Assembly: GCF_003049665.1 (NCBI RefSeq)
Contig: NZ_PYWM01000006.1
Span: 62,001 to 126,000, forward strand
Source: Lysinibacillus mangiferihumi
GTDB taxonomy: Bacteria; Bacillota; Bacilli; Bacillales_A; Planococcaceae
Direction of reading: 5' to 3'
DNA length: 64,000 nucleotides
Below, one piece after another: positions 52,303 to 62,049 of the stretch. The notes beneath the pieces are model-generated. The model had not been told where the DNA came from. It saw only the letters and a list, made by a program, of their open reading frames with translations, and ran no database searches. The translations under genes and the position numbers were made by a program. Within the stretch, counting starts at the first letter, position 1. Each line of letters starts with the position of its first letter.

Positions 52303-52800
52303 ATGCACTATTCAGCACAATATTTTATAGAAAAATTAGCATTGGCACAACATCCTGATGGCGGATACTATATTTCTACGTTTAAATCGACAGAGGAAAT
52401 AGCTGTAAGAGATGTAGAACGACCGATTTATACAAGCATTTATTTTTTATTACGTTCGCAAGATATCTCTCATTTACATCGCTTAAAGTCAGATGAGCTT
52501 TGGTATTATCATGCAGGTAGCCCATTAACGGTTCATATGATTTTCCCTGATGGTACATATGAGGCAAAAAAATTAGGCTTAAATATAGAAGCGGGTGAGG
52601 TGCCACAGGTGGCGGTGCCGAAAAATACGATTTTCGGTTCGTCTGTTGAGGATGCCAATACATTTAGTTTAGTAGGCTGCATGGTAGCACCAGGTTTTGA
52701 TTTTGAGGACTTTGAGCTATTTACACAAGATGAGCTTTTAGCTGATTATCCGCAACATGAAGCGGTTATTCGTAAAATGGCTTACGAGACGATTAAATAG
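52303..52800 (+). CDS. Cupin protein, DUF985 family
   Basis: The ATG at 52303 has AAAGGAGTGAGG upstream. A longer open frame starts inside the liv terminator and is not used. The 165-residue protein has the cupin_5 pattern HPDGGYYISTF, SIYFLLRSQDISHLHRLKSDELWYYHAG and VPKNTIFGS, and it ends VGCMVAPGFDFEDFEL. The fold is a small jelly roll. Related yeast and plant proteins have no firmly known reaction. It is monocistronic. Confidence 0.85.
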   Translation: MHYSAQYFIEKLALAQHPDGGYYISTFKSTEEIAVRDVERPIYTSIYFLLRSQDISHLHRLKSDELWYYHAGSPLTVHMIFPDGTYEAKKLGLNIEAGEVPQVAVPKNTIFGSSVEDANTFSLVGCMVAPGFDFEDFELFTQDELLADYPQHEAVIRKMAYETIK

Positions 52801-52838
52801 TCACAAAGAGTTTAGCAGAGAGCACTAGGTATACCGTC

Positions 52839-52911
52839 GAAGCCAACAACAACGGCGAGCAAAAAAGGTGTTAGATTGACTGCCATCAATCTAACACCTT
52901 TTCTCTTTTGT
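52839..52911 (+). repeat. Terminator module of repeat C, second copy
   Basis: The 73 bases match 26913-26985 in both flanks (GAAGC, ACAACAACGGCG, AGCAAAAAA; TCTCTTTTGT). The loop CTGCCA is the reverse complement of TGGCAG in the other copy, and the stem has a compensating base-pair change. Confidence 0.75.
52861..52904. terminator. Hairpin terminator between converging genes
   Basis: GGTGTTAGATTGA and TCAATCTAACACC form a perfect 13-bp stem around CTGCCA with A and T runs outside. Confidence 0.88.
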
Positions 52912-52917
52912 CCTAGA

Positions 52918-53637
52918 TTACCATAAAATTTCTTCAGGGTAGCTTGCATTGATTGGAATTTCATGTAGTGCTTTTTTTGTCGTACTGGCAACTTCGATTA
53001 ATTGCGATTTAAGTTCAATGTATTCTTCATCTTCTAACATTAAACGAAGTGCAAAGGAGGCTAAATGCGCTTTGCGTGTTTGTGTATTTAAATCTATGTA
53101 TTCCAAATTTAGTACATCTACATACTGCGTAGCATAGCGGAAGGTTAAAGGGCTCTTTGAATGAATCATCCTTAAAAATACTAAAAATTCATCTTCCGTA
53201 AGCTCTTGCTCCAGACAGTCAGCAACCGCTGCTTGGAATTTACGAATCGTTGCCACATCACCATTCCAATCGGAAGAATCAATCAATTCCCGATGTAAGC
53301 GAATGAAATCATTTAAAGCAATCGCTGTAAAAAGAAGCTCCGGCCACAGTACCTCTGTCCCGTAGTAGACATTTTTAGTTGGAAAAATCGTTTCATGTCG
53401 AGAAAGTATACTTTTGTTCAGTCCATTACTGACAAATTCAAGCTGATGCTCACCTTGCATTGCTTGACGGAGATTACGGCAAATACCAAGAATGCGAAGT
53501 CGCGCACCTTGGTAATCGTAGTATTTGTTTTCATCTCCAGTTACTTGATAAATCGCTTGAATAAGGGCATCTAAATCCCAAAAGTCACCGCTTATTCGTA
53601 CACCCGTAAGTTGTTCAGTACTTTGAATAGAAAGCAT
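52918..53637 (-). CDS. Conserved hypothetical protein, DUF6904-like
   Basis: The 239-residue soluble protein begins MLSIQSTEQLTGVRISGDFW and has YYDYQGARLRILGICRNLRQA and YGTEVLWPELLFTAIALNDFIRLH. I associate this pattern with DUF6904, a Bacillales family of unknown role; the DUF number is from memory. The helical second half has no recognisable motif. It is 22 bases downstream of the pseudouridine synthase gene and may share its transcript. Confidence 0.65.
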   Translation of the reverse strand: MLSIQSTEQLTGVRISGDFWDLDALIQAIYQVTGDENKYYDYQGARLRILGICRNLRQAMQGEHQLEFVSNGLNKSILSRHETIFPTKNVYYGTEVLWPELLFTAIALNDFIRLHRELIDSSDWNGDVATIRKFQAAVADCLEQELTEDEFLVFLRMIHSKSPLTFRYATQYVDVLNLEYIDLNTQTRKAHLASFALRLMLEDEEYIELKSQLIEVASTTKKALHEIPINASYPEEILW

Positions 53638-53659
53638 CTTTCCAATCCTCCCAATTGCT

Positions 53660-54361
53660 TTATTTTACTGTGTAATGAAGTAGTTTAAATAATTCTGCTC
53701 GCTCTTTATCAGTTAGATCGCGCCATTGACCGACCTTTAAATTGCCAAGCTTAATATTCATAATGCGTATGCGCTGTAATCGTTTAACGGAATAACCTAA
53801 TGCTGAACACATACGGCGTATTTGGCGATTTAAGCCTTGCTCTAAAATAATTTTAAACACTTTATCTGAAATTTTTTCAACGTAGCAAGGTAATGTCGTT
53901 GTATCTAAAATATCAACGCCAGCAGCCATCTTTTTAATAAATTGTTCTGTTATCGGCTTATCAACTTGTACGATATATTCTTTTTCATGGTGGTTTTCTG
54001 CACGTAGAATTTTATTTACAATATCGCCATCATTGGTCATTAATAATAATCCTTCAGATTCCTTATCCAGTCGACCAATATGGAAAATGCGTAGAGGATG
54101 GTTGATAAAATCAACGACATTTCCTTTGATATGACGCTCTGTTGTACTTGTAATACCAACTGGTTTGTTTAAGGCAATATAAACTAGTTGCTCTTCTTTT
54201 TTTACCTCTTTGCCATCCACACAAACACTATCGCCCGCTTCTACTTGGCTGCCCACAGTAGCAAGTACGCCATTGATTGTTACTTTACCTTCTTCGACCC
54301 ATTTATCAGCACCACGACGAGACACGATGCCCGCTTCACTTAAATATTTGTTAATTCTCAT
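53660..54361 (-). CDS. rluF: 23S rRNA pseudouridine synthase RluF-type
   Basis: The 233-residue protein has an N-terminal S4 RNA-binding domain ([26 protein letters not shown]). The RsuA/RluB/E/F catalytic domain follows, with the nucleophile Asp99 in [18 protein letters not shown], and the closing [16 protein letters not shown]. The form and length fit RluF, which modifies the region of U2604/U2605 in 23S rRNA. The assignment to RluF rather than RsuA or RluB is by overall pattern. Confidence 0.88.
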   Translation of the reverse strand: MRINKYLSEAGIVSRRGADKWVEEGKVTINGVLATVGSQVEAGDSVCVDGKEVKKEEQLVYIALNKPVGITSTTERHIKGNVVDFINHPLRIFHIGRLDKESEGLLLMTNDGDIVNKILRAENHHEKEYIVQVDKPITEQFIKKMAAGVDILDTTTLPCYVEKISDKVFKIILEQGLNRQIRRMCSALGYSVKRLQRIRIMNIKLGNLKVGQWRDLTDKERAELFKLLHYTVK

Positions 54362-54529
54362 ATAGTTCTCCTAAACATTTTATCGTAGCTTAAGTATACC
54401 CTATCGTTGTTTATAGCGTGAATTCTAGAAGCTTTTCTACTAAAAATAAATATTACAAAATTTTAATTTAAAAAGTTGAAATAATCATGCATTTCTGACA
54501 ATATAGTGGGTAAGAAGGTTTCTATGAAA

Positions 54530-54547
54530 ATATCGTTATTTCGATAT
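54530..54547. promoter_or_regulatory. Inverted repeat before aldehyde dehydrogenase gene
   Basis: ATATCG and CGATAT are exact arms with a six-base spacer, 54 bases upstream of the start codon. It may be an operator of the exaC-type operon. Confidence 0.35.
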
Positions 54548-54600
54548 ATAATTACGATTTTTCTAGATATTTTCTATTATGTGTAAAGGGGAGAAGTAAA

Positions 54601-56121
54601 ATGGTTTATGCATTTCCAAACACTGAAGGATCGGTAGTTCAATTCAAAGAAAGATACGATAATTACATTGGTGGAGAATGGACACCCCCAGTGAAAGGTC
54701 AATACTTCGATAATGTCACTCCTGTTACTGGACAAGTTTTTACACAAGCAGCGCGTTCCTCTGCTGAGGATATTGAACTTGCACTTGATGCAGCACATGC
54801 AGCAAAAGATGCATGGGGACAAACATCCGCTACAGAGCGTGCTAACATTTTACTTAAAATTGCGGACCGTATTGAACAATACTTAGAAAAGTTAGCCGTT
54901 GCCGAAACATGGGATAACGGTAAGGCAGTACGGGAAACGTTAAATGCAGATATCCCTTTAGCGATAGATCACTTCCGTTATTTTGCTGGTGCTTTACGTG
55001 CACAAGAAGGCGCGCTAAGTCAAATTGATAATGATACAGTTGCTTACCATTTCCATGAGCCAATTGGGGTAGTGGGTCAAATCATTCCTTGGAACTTCCC
55101 AATATTAATGGCTGTATGGAAACTAGCTCCTGCCCTTGCTGCAGGCAACTGTGTTGTGTTAAAGCCAGCAGAGCAAACACCAGTATCTATTATGGTATTA
55201 GTAGAGTTGATTGGTGATTTATTGCCACCAGGCGTACTAAACGTGGTGAACGGGTTCGGTTTAGAAGCAGGAAAACCACTTGCATCCAACCCTCGTATTG
55301 GCAAAATTGCCTTTACAGGTGAAACGACAACAGGTCGTTTAATTATGCAGTATGCTTCTCAAAATCTTATTCCAGTTACGTTAGAATTGGGTGGAAAGTC
55401 TCCAAATATTTTCTTCGAAGATATTATGGATGAAGATGATGCCTTTTTAGATAAAGCGGTAGAGGGCTTTGTATTGTTTGCCCTGAACCAAGGTGAAGTT
55501 TGTACATGTCCTTCACGCGCATTAATTCAAGAATCGATTTATGACAAGTTCATGGAGCGTGTATTACAACGTGTCGAAGCGATTCAAGTTGGCAATCCGT
55601 TAGATCCGAATACCATGATGGGTGCACAGGCTTCAAGTGAGCAAATGGAAAAAATTCTGTCTTACTTAGATATTGGTAAACAAGAAGGTGCACAATGTCT
55701 AATTGGAGGCGAGAAAAATAATGTAGGGGCAGGCTTTGAAAATGGCTACTACGTTAAACCAACTGTCTTCAAAGGGCACAATAAGATGCGTATCTTCCAA
55801 GAAGAAATTTTTGGCCCAGTTGTTGCAGTGACAACATTTAAAACAAAAGAAGAGGCATTGGAAATTGCCAATGATACATTGTATGGATTAGGTTCGGGCA
55901 TTTGGACACGTGATATGAATACAGCTTATCGTTTTGGACGTGGTATTCAAGCGGGGCGTGTTTGGACAAACTGCTACCATGCATATCCTGCACATGCAGC
56001 GTTCGGTGGCTATAAAATGTCAGGAATCGGTCGTGAGACACATAAAATGATGCTATCGCATTATCAACAAACGAAAAACTTATTAGTAAGCTATAACGAA
56101 AACAAACTTGGTTTCTTCTAA
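54601..56121 (+). CDS. Aldehyde dehydrogenase, ExaC/acetaldehyde type
   Basis: The 506-residue NAD(P)-dependent enzyme has [21 protein letters not shown], the cofactor loop FTGETTTGR, the general base Glu in LELGGKSPN (about 263) and the nucleophile Cys301 in [11 protein letters not shown]. It ends with the short tail KLGFF seen in the AldA/ExaC acetaldehyde dehydrogenases. It oxidises acetaldehyde and related aldehydes. A DUF779 gene follows 21 bases downstream, the usual companion of this subgroup. Confidence 0.92.
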   Translation: MVYAFPNTEGSVVQFKERYDNYIGGEWTPPVKGQYFDNVTPVTGQVFTQAARSSAEDIELALDAAHAAKDAWGQTSATERANILLKIADRIEQYLEKLAVAETWDNGKAVRETLNADIPLAIDHFRYFAGALRAQEGALSQIDNDTVAYHFHEPIGVVGQIIPWNFPILMAVWKLAPALAAGNCVVLKPAEQTPVSIMVLVELIGDLLPPGVLNVVNGFGLEAGKPLASNPRIGKIAFTGETTTGRLIMQYASQNLIPVTLELGGKSPNIFFEDIMDEDDAFLDKAVEGFVLFALNQGEVCTCPSRALIQESIYDKFMERVLQRVEAIQVGNPLDPNTMMGAQASSEQMEKILSYLDIGKQEGAQCLIGGEKNNVGAGFENGYYVKPTVFKGHNKMRIFQEEIFGPVVAVTTFKTKEEALEIANDTLYGLGSGIWTRDMNTAYRFGRGIQAGRVWTNCYHAYPAHAAFGGYKMSGIGRETHKMMLSHYQQTKNLLVSYNENKLGFF

Positions 56122-56142
56122 TTAGTAAGGAGGTGCTAACGC

Positions 56143-56505
56143 GTGGTTGAACGTGTTTTAGCAACAGAAGAAGCGCTGGCACTAATCGAATTATTGAAGG
56201 AAAAGCATGGACCGGTTATGTTTCATCAATCAGGGGGATGCTGCGATGGTTCCTCTCCGATGTGTTATCCTGACGGTGACTTAATATTAGGTGAGCAGGA
56301 TATATGTTTAGGTGAGGTAGGGGGCACACCATTTTATATGCACAAAAACCAATATGATTATTGGAAGCATACACAAATTATTTTAGACGTAGTTGACGGC
56401 AGAGGCGGTATGTTCTCTCTTGAAGGCGTAGAAGGTAAGCGGTTTTTAACAAGGTCTAGAGCTTTTTCGACAGAAGAGTTAAAAGAGCTAGGTTTAATCG
56501 AATAG
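56143..56505 (+). CDS. DUF779-family protein
   Basis: A GTG start follows TAAGGAGGTG with six bases spacing. The 120-residue protein has the DUF779 pattern with a cysteine cluster, FHQSGGCCDGSSPMCYP, then LGEVGGTPFYMHKNQYDYWKHTQ. The clustered Cys suggest metal binding. The family is almost always beside ExaC-type aldehyde dehydrogenases and is thought to support them, by an unknown mechanism. Confidence 0.9.
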   Translation: MVERVLATEEALALIELLKEKHGPVMFHQSGGCCDGSSPMCYPDGDLILGEQDICLGEVGGTPFYMHKNQYDYWKHTQIILDVVDGRGGMFSLEGVEGKRFLTRSRAFSTEELKELGLIE

Positions 56506-56830
56506 TTAGGGACAGCGGCAAAAAGCATTTTTGTCGCTGTTTTTTTATGCTAATTTTTTTGGAAAAGAGTATGTAGACTTACGTTCGTTGTGGAATTTCG
56601 CAATAATAAATAAAGCTGTATTCGGTGTTGTAAAGTTTGAGTGAATAAGTATTTTTTTATGGTTCTTTCAATCATAATAAAGCCCCCATTCATCGTTTAT
56701 TATCGTTATTTAACCATATAATACCTAATTCTTACATTAATTTAAGTTTACTTTTTATGTTTTTTGTTACAAAATGATTGAATCTTTACAACAGAATATT
56801 ACGTAAATAGTGAAAAGGAGTGTGCGGAAG
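56506..56830. other. Intergenic region after DUF779 gene
   Basis: Only the terminator at 56512-56546 is recognisable. The remaining AT-rich 280 bases hold no open frame with a ribosome site and no repeat I can see. Confidence 0.5.
56512..56546 (+). terminator. Terminator of aldehyde dehydrogenase operon
   Basis: ACAGCGGCAAAAA and TTTTTGTCGCTGT form a 13-bp stem with one wobble, followed by seven T. Confidence 0.88.
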
Positions 56831-57196
56831 ATGAATATTGTTATAATTGAAAACCAATTTACACAAACGGTAGAGGCTGTATCGAAGGTTGCAGGCAGGG
56901 CAGTTGATCGCAAAATTATTTTAGCTATTGCCAGCACATATGTTGCAGCGGGGAAAATGTTTGATACAGAAAAGTTTAAAGCTGTTATAGAAGAAATGAA
57001 GAGTCAAACATCGTGGATGTCGCCATTGCGTACATCAATAGGGTAGCAAATATGATGGAGCAAGATGGTACGGAGCAAGCAGTAAATACGCTATTGAAAA
57101 ACGAAAAGATATAATGGAGGAATGCCAACTTATCCAGATTGTTATCACATTATTGAAGAAATGAAGGATCGTCATCCAATTACGTGTCTTACATGA
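56831..57196 (+). pseudogene. Decayed DUF4003-family gene
   Basis: The frame from 56831 reads MNIVIIENQFTQTVEAVSKV ... FDTEKFKAVIEEMKSQTSWM and stops at 57044. The next frame continues VANMMEQDGTEQAVNTLLKNEKI to 57114. The first frame resumes with CYHIIEEMKDRHPIT to 57196. All three pieces are in the order expected of DUF4003 proteins (IASTYVAAGK, LRTS, NTLLKNEKI, EEMK-x2-HP), which run to about 320 residues. Frameshifts and a large internal deletion have destroyed the gene. Confidence 0.6.
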
Positions 57197-57372
57197 TAAC
57201 TCTTTAATTGGGTACCTAATGAACAGATTATAACCCACTTTAGTCATGAAAAATAAGTGAAGTAAAAGTAGTTAGAACTGCCCTAATTATTTCTATTCAT
57301 TATTTTCAAAGTAAATCAGGTTTAGTTTATGATGTTAAAGTTAAGCAAGGTTGGAGTGTAAAATAATTAAAT

Positions 57373-57717
57373 ATGAATAAATTATTATTGAATACTACAA
57401 ATAACGAAGAATTAGAAAAACTACTACTCATAAATGTAATAGGTTTAATTGAGGCGTTAAAAAAAGATTTATTAACAATCGAAGAAACTGAAAAAGTTTT
57501 ATTTAACCCTTATACTATGGATTTATTACAGTCTAAAGGAATTTCAAAAGAAATATTAGAAATTATTCATTTAGGCACTGAATTAGAAGATATAGTGAGT
57601 CTAATGCCTGAAAAATTATTTGAAAGTTTAAGCGAAATTGAATATGAAAGTATTGTTCAATTAGAACAAAGAAAAGCATATAAATTTCGAAATAAAGTTA
57701 TTGAATCAATAAATTGA
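57373..57717 (+). CDS. DUF3969-family protein
   Basis: The 114-residue soluble protein reads EELEKLLLINVIGLIEALKK, LTIEETEKVLFNPYTMDLL and IIHLGTELEDIVSLMPEKL, which is the DUF3969 pattern known from Bacillus. The function is unknown. The ribosome site is weak. Base composition is more AT-rich than its neighbours, as is often seen for immunity-type or recently acquired small genes. A terminator lies about 50 bases downstream. Confidence 0.75.
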   Translation: MNKLLLNTTNNEELEKLLLINVIGLIEALKKDLLTIEETEKVLFNPYTMDLLQSKGISKEILEIIHLGTELEDIVSLMPEKLFESLSEIEYESIVQLEQRKAYKFRNKVIESIN

Positions 57718-57769
57718 TTCGTTTGATTTTAAGTAGTAGTAGAAAGAGGACAATGTGTACTTCTCTAGA

Positions 57770-57808
57770 GCAGCTGGTTTTATCATGCTAAACGGGCTGC
57801 CTTTTTTT
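57770..57808 (+). terminator. Rho-independent terminator
   Basis: GCAGCTGGTTT and AAACGGGCTGC pair with one mismatch and one wobble around TATCATGCT and are followed by CTTTTTTT. It lies behind the DUF3969 gene. Confidence 0.75.
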
Positions 57809-57838
57809 ATACTGTGTTATACAAAGATTAATTTTCAA

Positions 57839-58090
57839 ATGAATAAAGGTCAACTTCAGCAAATTATTGATTTGTATCATGAATTAAAGGGAATGAAATT
57901 ATTGAAGTGGCATCAAGAATTTGTGTTGTTTATGGCGGTTCAAATTGCTATTTATGATATGGCTAAAGTGCAACAATCATTATCTATAGCAATTATGTCA
58001 TCTATTGAATTACTAATTCAGGCACAACAGGCGGCGATGATATCCGCCATGACCGCAGCAGCAGTAGCGTCAAATTCCAGCACTTCATGA
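57839..58090 (+). CDS. Hypothetical small helical protein
   Basis: The frame is open from 57755, but its first part is the terminator hairpin at 57770-57808. I therefore place the start at the ATG at 57839 (MNKGQLQQIIDLYHELKG), although no good ribosome site precedes it. The 83-residue product would be helical with an Ala/Ile/Met-rich second half (MAVQIAIYDMAKVQQSLSIA, AQQAAMISAMTAAAVA). No family is recognised. It may be a gene remnant or a small gene read from an unseen promoter. Confidence 0.4.
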   Translation: MNKGQLQQIIDLYHELKGMKLLKWHQEFVLFMAVQIAIYDMAKVQQSLSIAIMSSIELLIQAQQAAMISAMTAAAVASNSSTS

Positions 58091-58130
58091 TAAACTAAAG
58101 AGGAACAGAATATTCGGAGGTGTATTGAAA

Positions 58131-59558
58131 ATGAACGAAACAAAGCTTTGGATAAATGGACAATGGCAAGAAGCGAAGGAAACCTATGAATTAACTTCGC
58201 CTTATAACGGTGAGATGATTGCAAAGGTTGCCAAGGCATCTGTTTCAGATGTTGAGCAAGCAATTGAAGGTGCCCAAAATGCTTTTCTTTCATTTAAACA
58301 AACTACTGCATACGACCGTGCCGAAATTTTATATAAAGTAGTCGACATTATGCGACGTCGAAAAGACGAATTGGCCGAAATTTTAGCACAAGAGGCGGGT
58401 AAACCTATTTCAGCAGGATTACCTGAAATAGAACGCACGATTGCAACCTATCAGTTTGCAGCCGAAGGAGCGAAACAGGTGAAAGGGGAAACGGTACCGA
58501 TGGATGCTGCGCCTGGAGCTGGCGACCGCATTGGCTGGACAAAGCGTGAGCCATTAGGCGTTATTTCTGCCATTACACCGTTTAACTTTCCTTTTAACTT
58601 AGTTGCACATAAATTGGGACCTGCCTTTGCTGTGGGGAATACGGTCGTGTTAAAGCCAGCAACCCAAACACCGCTCAGTGCAATTGTAATGGCGGAAATA
58701 TTTAAAGAAGCAGGATTACCAGATGGCGCGCTACAAATCGTTACGGGTAGTGGTGGTGAGCTAAGTGACACACTTGTGACTCATCCATTCGTGAAAAAAG
58801 TGACCTTCACTGGAAGTGGTAAGGTTGGATTAGGCATAAAAGAAAAAGTAGGCTTGCGCAAAGTAACGTTAGAGCTAGGCTCAAATGCGGCGGTGATTGT
58901 TGAGCCATCGACCCCTATTGAAAAAATTGTCGCGCGTTGTGTTAGCGGAGCGTTTAGCTTTGCAGGACAAGTGTGTATTTCGCTTCAGCGTATTTATGTA
59001 CATGCCTCGATTGTTGATGCTTTTACAAAAGCATTTGTAGCTCAAACGGAAAAGTTAGTTGTCGGTGATCCACTCGATAAAAATACAGATGTCAGTGCCA
59101 TGATTAATCCGAATGAAGTTAGTCGTATTCGTGCATGGATTGAGGAAGCGAAGGCTCAAGGTGCAGTCGTTGCTACGGGTGGAACATTTACTGAACGTAC
59201 ATTAACACCAACAGTAATGACAAACGTGACTGCCGATATGAAAATTGTTTGTCAGGAAACATTTGCGCCAATCGTGTCAATTGTTTCATATGAAACATTA
59301 GACGACGCAATTCGACTAGTGAATGAGTCGGAACTTGGCTTAAATGCAGGGATTTTTACGAATGTCTTGCCAGATGCATTACGTGCAGCCGATGAATTAC
59401 AAGCAGGTGCTGTTATTATTAATGATATTCCAACATTCCGAGTCGATAATATGCCGTATGGCGGTGTGAAAATGAGTGGCTACGGTCGAGAGGGTATTAA
59501 ATGGGCGATTGAAGAAATGACGGATATGAAGTTTATAACGATGAAAAAATCATTCTAA
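58131..59558 (+). CDS. Aldehyde dehydrogenase family protein
   Basis: The ATG at 58131 follows CGGAGGTG. The 475-residue enzyme has TPFNFPFNLVAHKLGPAFA, the cofactor loop FTGSGKVG, LELGSNAAVIV with the general base Glu, and the nucleophile Cys282 in FAGQVCISLQR. It ends YGGVKMSGYGREG. The GQVCISLQR form is that of lactaldehyde, phosphonoacetaldehyde and related dehydrogenases rather than the betaine or acetaldehyde group. The substrate is not determined. It is followed 69 bases later by a thioesterase gene. Confidence 0.9.
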   Translation: MNETKLWINGQWQEAKETYELTSPYNGEMIAKVAKASVSDVEQAIEGAQNAFLSFKQTTAYDRAEILYKVVDIMRRRKDELAEILAQEAGKPISAGLPEIERTIATYQFAAEGAKQVKGETVPMDAAPGAGDRIGWTKREPLGVISAITPFNFPFNLVAHKLGPAFAVGNTVVLKPATQTPLSAIVMAEIFKEAGLPDGALQIVTGSGGELSDTLVTHPFVKKVTFTGSGKVGLGIKEKVGLRKVTLELGSNAAVIVEPSTPIEKIVARCVSGAFSFAGQVCISLQRIYVHASIVDAFTKAFVAQTEKLVVGDPLDKNTDVSAMINPNEVSRIRAWIEEAKAQGAVVATGGTFTERTLTPTVMTNVTADMKIVCQETFAPIVSIVSYETLDDAIRLVNESELGLNAGIFTNVLPDALRAADELQAGAVIINDIPTFRVDNMPYGGVKMSGYGREGIKWAIEEMTDMKFITMKKSF

Positions 59559-59627
59559 ATTTGCATCCATTCTTTTTCTACGATACGATGACGAAAGGAC
59601 ATTACATGAAAGGAAGTAACTAGAACT

Positions 59628-60107
59628 ATGACAACCAATGCTATACCTATGAGCCAATCACGTACGGTTCAGACGCGTCTCGTATTACCACCGGATACTA
59701 ATAATCATAATTCCATTTTTGGTGGAAGAGTGTTAGCTTATATTGACGAAATTGCCGCAATTACAGCGATGAAGCATGCAAAAGGGCATGTTGTCACTGC
59801 CTCCATTGATTCTGTTGATTTTTTATCAGCAGCGCATGTGGGTGATATTCTTGAAATTGAAAGTATCGTGTCATCCACAGGACGTTCATCTATGGAAGTC
59901 TATGTCCGTGTTATTTCTCGTAACATTGAGACGGGTGAAGAAAAATTAACAACCGAATCATTTGTAACGATGGTTGCAGTAGATGATGATGGTAAACCGA
60001 AGGCTGTTCCTGCTATTTTCCCGGAAACGGATGCTGAAAAACGGCTGTTTGAAACAGGTCCGGCTCGACGAGAGCATCGCAAGCAAAAACGTGCTTTGGC
60101 ACATTAA
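59628..60107 (+). CDS. Acyl-CoA thioesterase, hotdog fold
   Basis: The 159-residue protein has the YciA/ACOT pattern: LPPDTNNHNSIFGGRVLAYIDEIAAITAMKHA with the active Asn/Asp region, then VDFLSAAHVGDILEIE, and a basic tail RREHRKQKRA. It hydrolyses acyl-CoA to the free acid and CoA, with chain preference unknown. The start is fixed by the family length; AAAGGAAG lies somewhat far upstream. A terminator follows directly. Confidence 0.9.
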   Translation: MTTNAIPMSQSRTVQTRLVLPPDTNNHNSIFGGRVLAYIDEIAAITAMKHAKGHVVTASIDSVDFLSAAHVGDILEIESIVSSTGRSSMEVYVRVISRNIETGEEKLTTESFVTMVAVDDDGKPKAVPAIFPETDAEKRLFETGPARREHRKQKRALAH

Positions 60108-60111
60108 AACG

Positions 60112-60149
60112 AAAAGGAAATTGATACGATGTGATCAATTTCCTTTTTT
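60112..60149. terminator. Bidirectional terminator
   Basis: AAAAGGAAATTGAT and ATCAATTTCCTTTT form a 14-bp stem between the converging thioesterase and hemAT genes. Confidence 0.88.
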
Positions 60150-60156
60150 AGTTGTG

Positions 60157-61467
60157 TTATATGTTTAATTCATTTACAACATTAATGAGTGAGTCAGAAG
60201 AAGAGGAGACGAGTGTTGCCCCTTGCGATAACTCTGTAATTAAATTTGAAATGGCAGAAATATCCCTAGCTGTATTTACATATTGTTGTTGAATACCTGA
60301 TACAGCGTCTGCAATATCATTAAATGATTTAGATAGGCTTGTTTGTGTATCAACGCTATGTTGGATTTTTTGGTCCACATTGATAACTGAATTCGCCATT
60401 GTTGAAATGTTACTTTCTGTTTCTTTTATAAGGTGTGACACGTTTTGTACAGCGCTTTTTGTTTCTTCTGCAAGCTTGCGGACTTCTTCTGCTACAACAG
60501 CAAAGCCTTTGCCATGCTCCCCAGCACGAGCGGCTTCAATGGAAGCATTAAGTGCTAATAAATTAGTTTGATCTGCAATACCGGTAACAAGTCCAACAAT
60601 TTCAGAGATTTTTTGAGACGACGTGCGCAATTGGTTCATCGTTACTTCAAGGCTATTAACACTTTGCAAAATAACATGTATTAAGTCGTTTTGTTCTTGT
60701 AATTGCTGCTGTCCACGTCTAGATTTGTCCTGTGTATCGGCAACGAAATTCAAACCTTGTTTAGTGGCTACGGCAATATCATCGGTTTGAGAGGAGATGA
60801 CTAAAAGGGAAGCGGCTGTTTCTTCGCTGATTGCATTTAACTCTTCTGCCGTACTTTGAATTGTCGTAACAAGTGCGTGCTTCGTTTTATCTGCAACGCT
60901 ACGAATACGTTCTTCTTCTTTTTCATAAGCCTCAATCACAAGTTGCTGTTCAAAGTTAATCAGTTTACAAAAGGCATTGATGGCACGGATAGCGTCATGC
61001 TTTGAAATATCTAAATCATTCGTAAAGTTTGTAAAAGTCGAAGTTAATGATTGGAATGAAGCGATATACCACTTTGATTGGAGCCCAATTCGAACATGTG
61101 TCTCAGCGATTGCCTTTCTTTCTTTAATGTAGTCGTCATTAATACGACTTTCGAACATATCACTTAGATGCTTATGTAAAGTCACTTTTAAACGGTCGAT
61201 TTGTGATGTTCTGTTAATAATATCTAATAAATTTTGGCTTAAGCTAATCGCTGCATAAAATTGATCGACCATTTCAGGAATCACATTTTTCACTAATGGC
61301 TGCAATTGTTTAATGATGGCTAAATCTTCAGTAGTTAAGTCTAATAGTTGTAATTGTTTTTGTAACTTAGGATGATTAGAAACATCTAATTGTACTTGTT
61401 GTATAAACGCTTCTGGTGTTAGTGTAATTGAATAACCATAATTGTTCTTTTTTGAAAACCAACTCAT
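60157..61467 (-). CDS. hemAT: Haem-based aerotaxis transducer HemAT
   Basis: I chose the ATG at 61467 (MSWFSKKNN) because GGAG lies nine bases before it; an ATG five codons earlier lacks a site. Residues 15-180 form a protoglobin-type sensor with the proximal His near 124 in [13 protein letters not shown], matching His123 of Bacillus subtilis HemAT. Residues 195-436 form a methyl-accepting signalling domain with [21 protein letters not shown] at the tip. There is no membrane segment, so it is soluble. It senses oxygen and controls CheA. It is monocistronic. Confidence 0.92.
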   Translation of the reverse strand: MSWFSKKNNYGYSITLTPEAFIQQVQLDVSNHPKLQKQLQLLDLTTEDLAIIKQLQPLVKNVIPEMVDQFYAAISLSQNLLDIINRTSQIDRLKVTLHKHLSDMFESRINDDYIKERKAIAETHVRIGLQSKWYIASFQSLTSTFTNFTNDLDISKHDAIRAINAFCKLINFEQQLVIEAYEKEEERIRSVADKTKHALVTTIQSTAEELNAISEETAASLLVISSQTDDIAVATKQGLNFVADTQDKSRRGQQQLQEQNDLIHVILQSVNSLEVTMNQLRTSSQKISEIVGLVTGIADQTNLLALNASIEAARAGEHGKGFAVVAEEVRKLAEETKSAVQNVSHLIKETESNISTMANSVINVDQKIQHSVDTQTSLSKSFNDIADAVSGIQQQYVNTARDISAISNLITELSQGATLVSSSSDSLINVVNELNI

Positions 61468-61787
61468 TGTTGTCTGCTCCATTCTTTATAAATCCATAAT
61501 AATATAGGTATCGAAGACGCTTTGTGTATATATTGTTAGGTTTGTAAATTTGGTGAATATATGGTATTTAATCTATTCTACTATTTTTTGTAGTGTATTT
61601 GGTTAAAAATTTCGTTTATTTCTATAATTTTTCACATTCTTGGCGGACATATTTCAGATTTATCTTTAAGCAATAGCGTTTCGTTCATAAAGCGTAATTT
61701 GAATTTCATTTAGGAAACATGTAAAATACGAACTGTTTAGCGTAACAAAAAATGTATGTGAAAGAAATCGTATTGAGGAGGTATTAC
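61468..61787. other. Intergenic region between hemAT and small membrane-protein gene
   Basis: This 320-base AT-rich region separates divergent genes and must hold two promoters. I see no convincing sigma-D box, repeat or conserved structure by eye. Confidence 0.4.
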
Positions 61788-61997
61788 ATGGAGAAGAAGC
61801 GTTTTAAGTTTGTGATTCCTGTGATGGTAATTGTAGCAATTGGATCTGTTTATATGTTAACGAACTATTATGCAGAGGTACCTGACTTAAACCAACTATT
61901 AATAACGATTTGTGCAACACTAATATCGGGCGTACTGGCATACTTTTTATTCCCGCAGCAAGGTGAAAATAAAGTAGATGATCGAGGTCCCTATTAA
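61788..61997 (+). CDS. Small two-helix membrane protein
   Basis: The ATG at 61788 follows TTGAGGAGG with six bases spacing; the in-frame ATG 12 codons earlier has no site. The 69-residue product has two hydrophobic segments (about 6-23 and 33-53), a basic N terminus and an acidic, polar C terminus (GENKVDDRGPY). The family and function are unknown. Confidence 0.7.
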   Translation: MEKKRFKFVIPVMVIVAIGSVYMLTNYYAEVPDLNQLLITICATLISGVLAYFLFPQQGENKVDDRGPY

Positions 61998-62049
61998 TTA
62001 TAGTGGAGACATTTAAAAGTTCCCCAAGTAAAACCAACTATTTTTTAAA

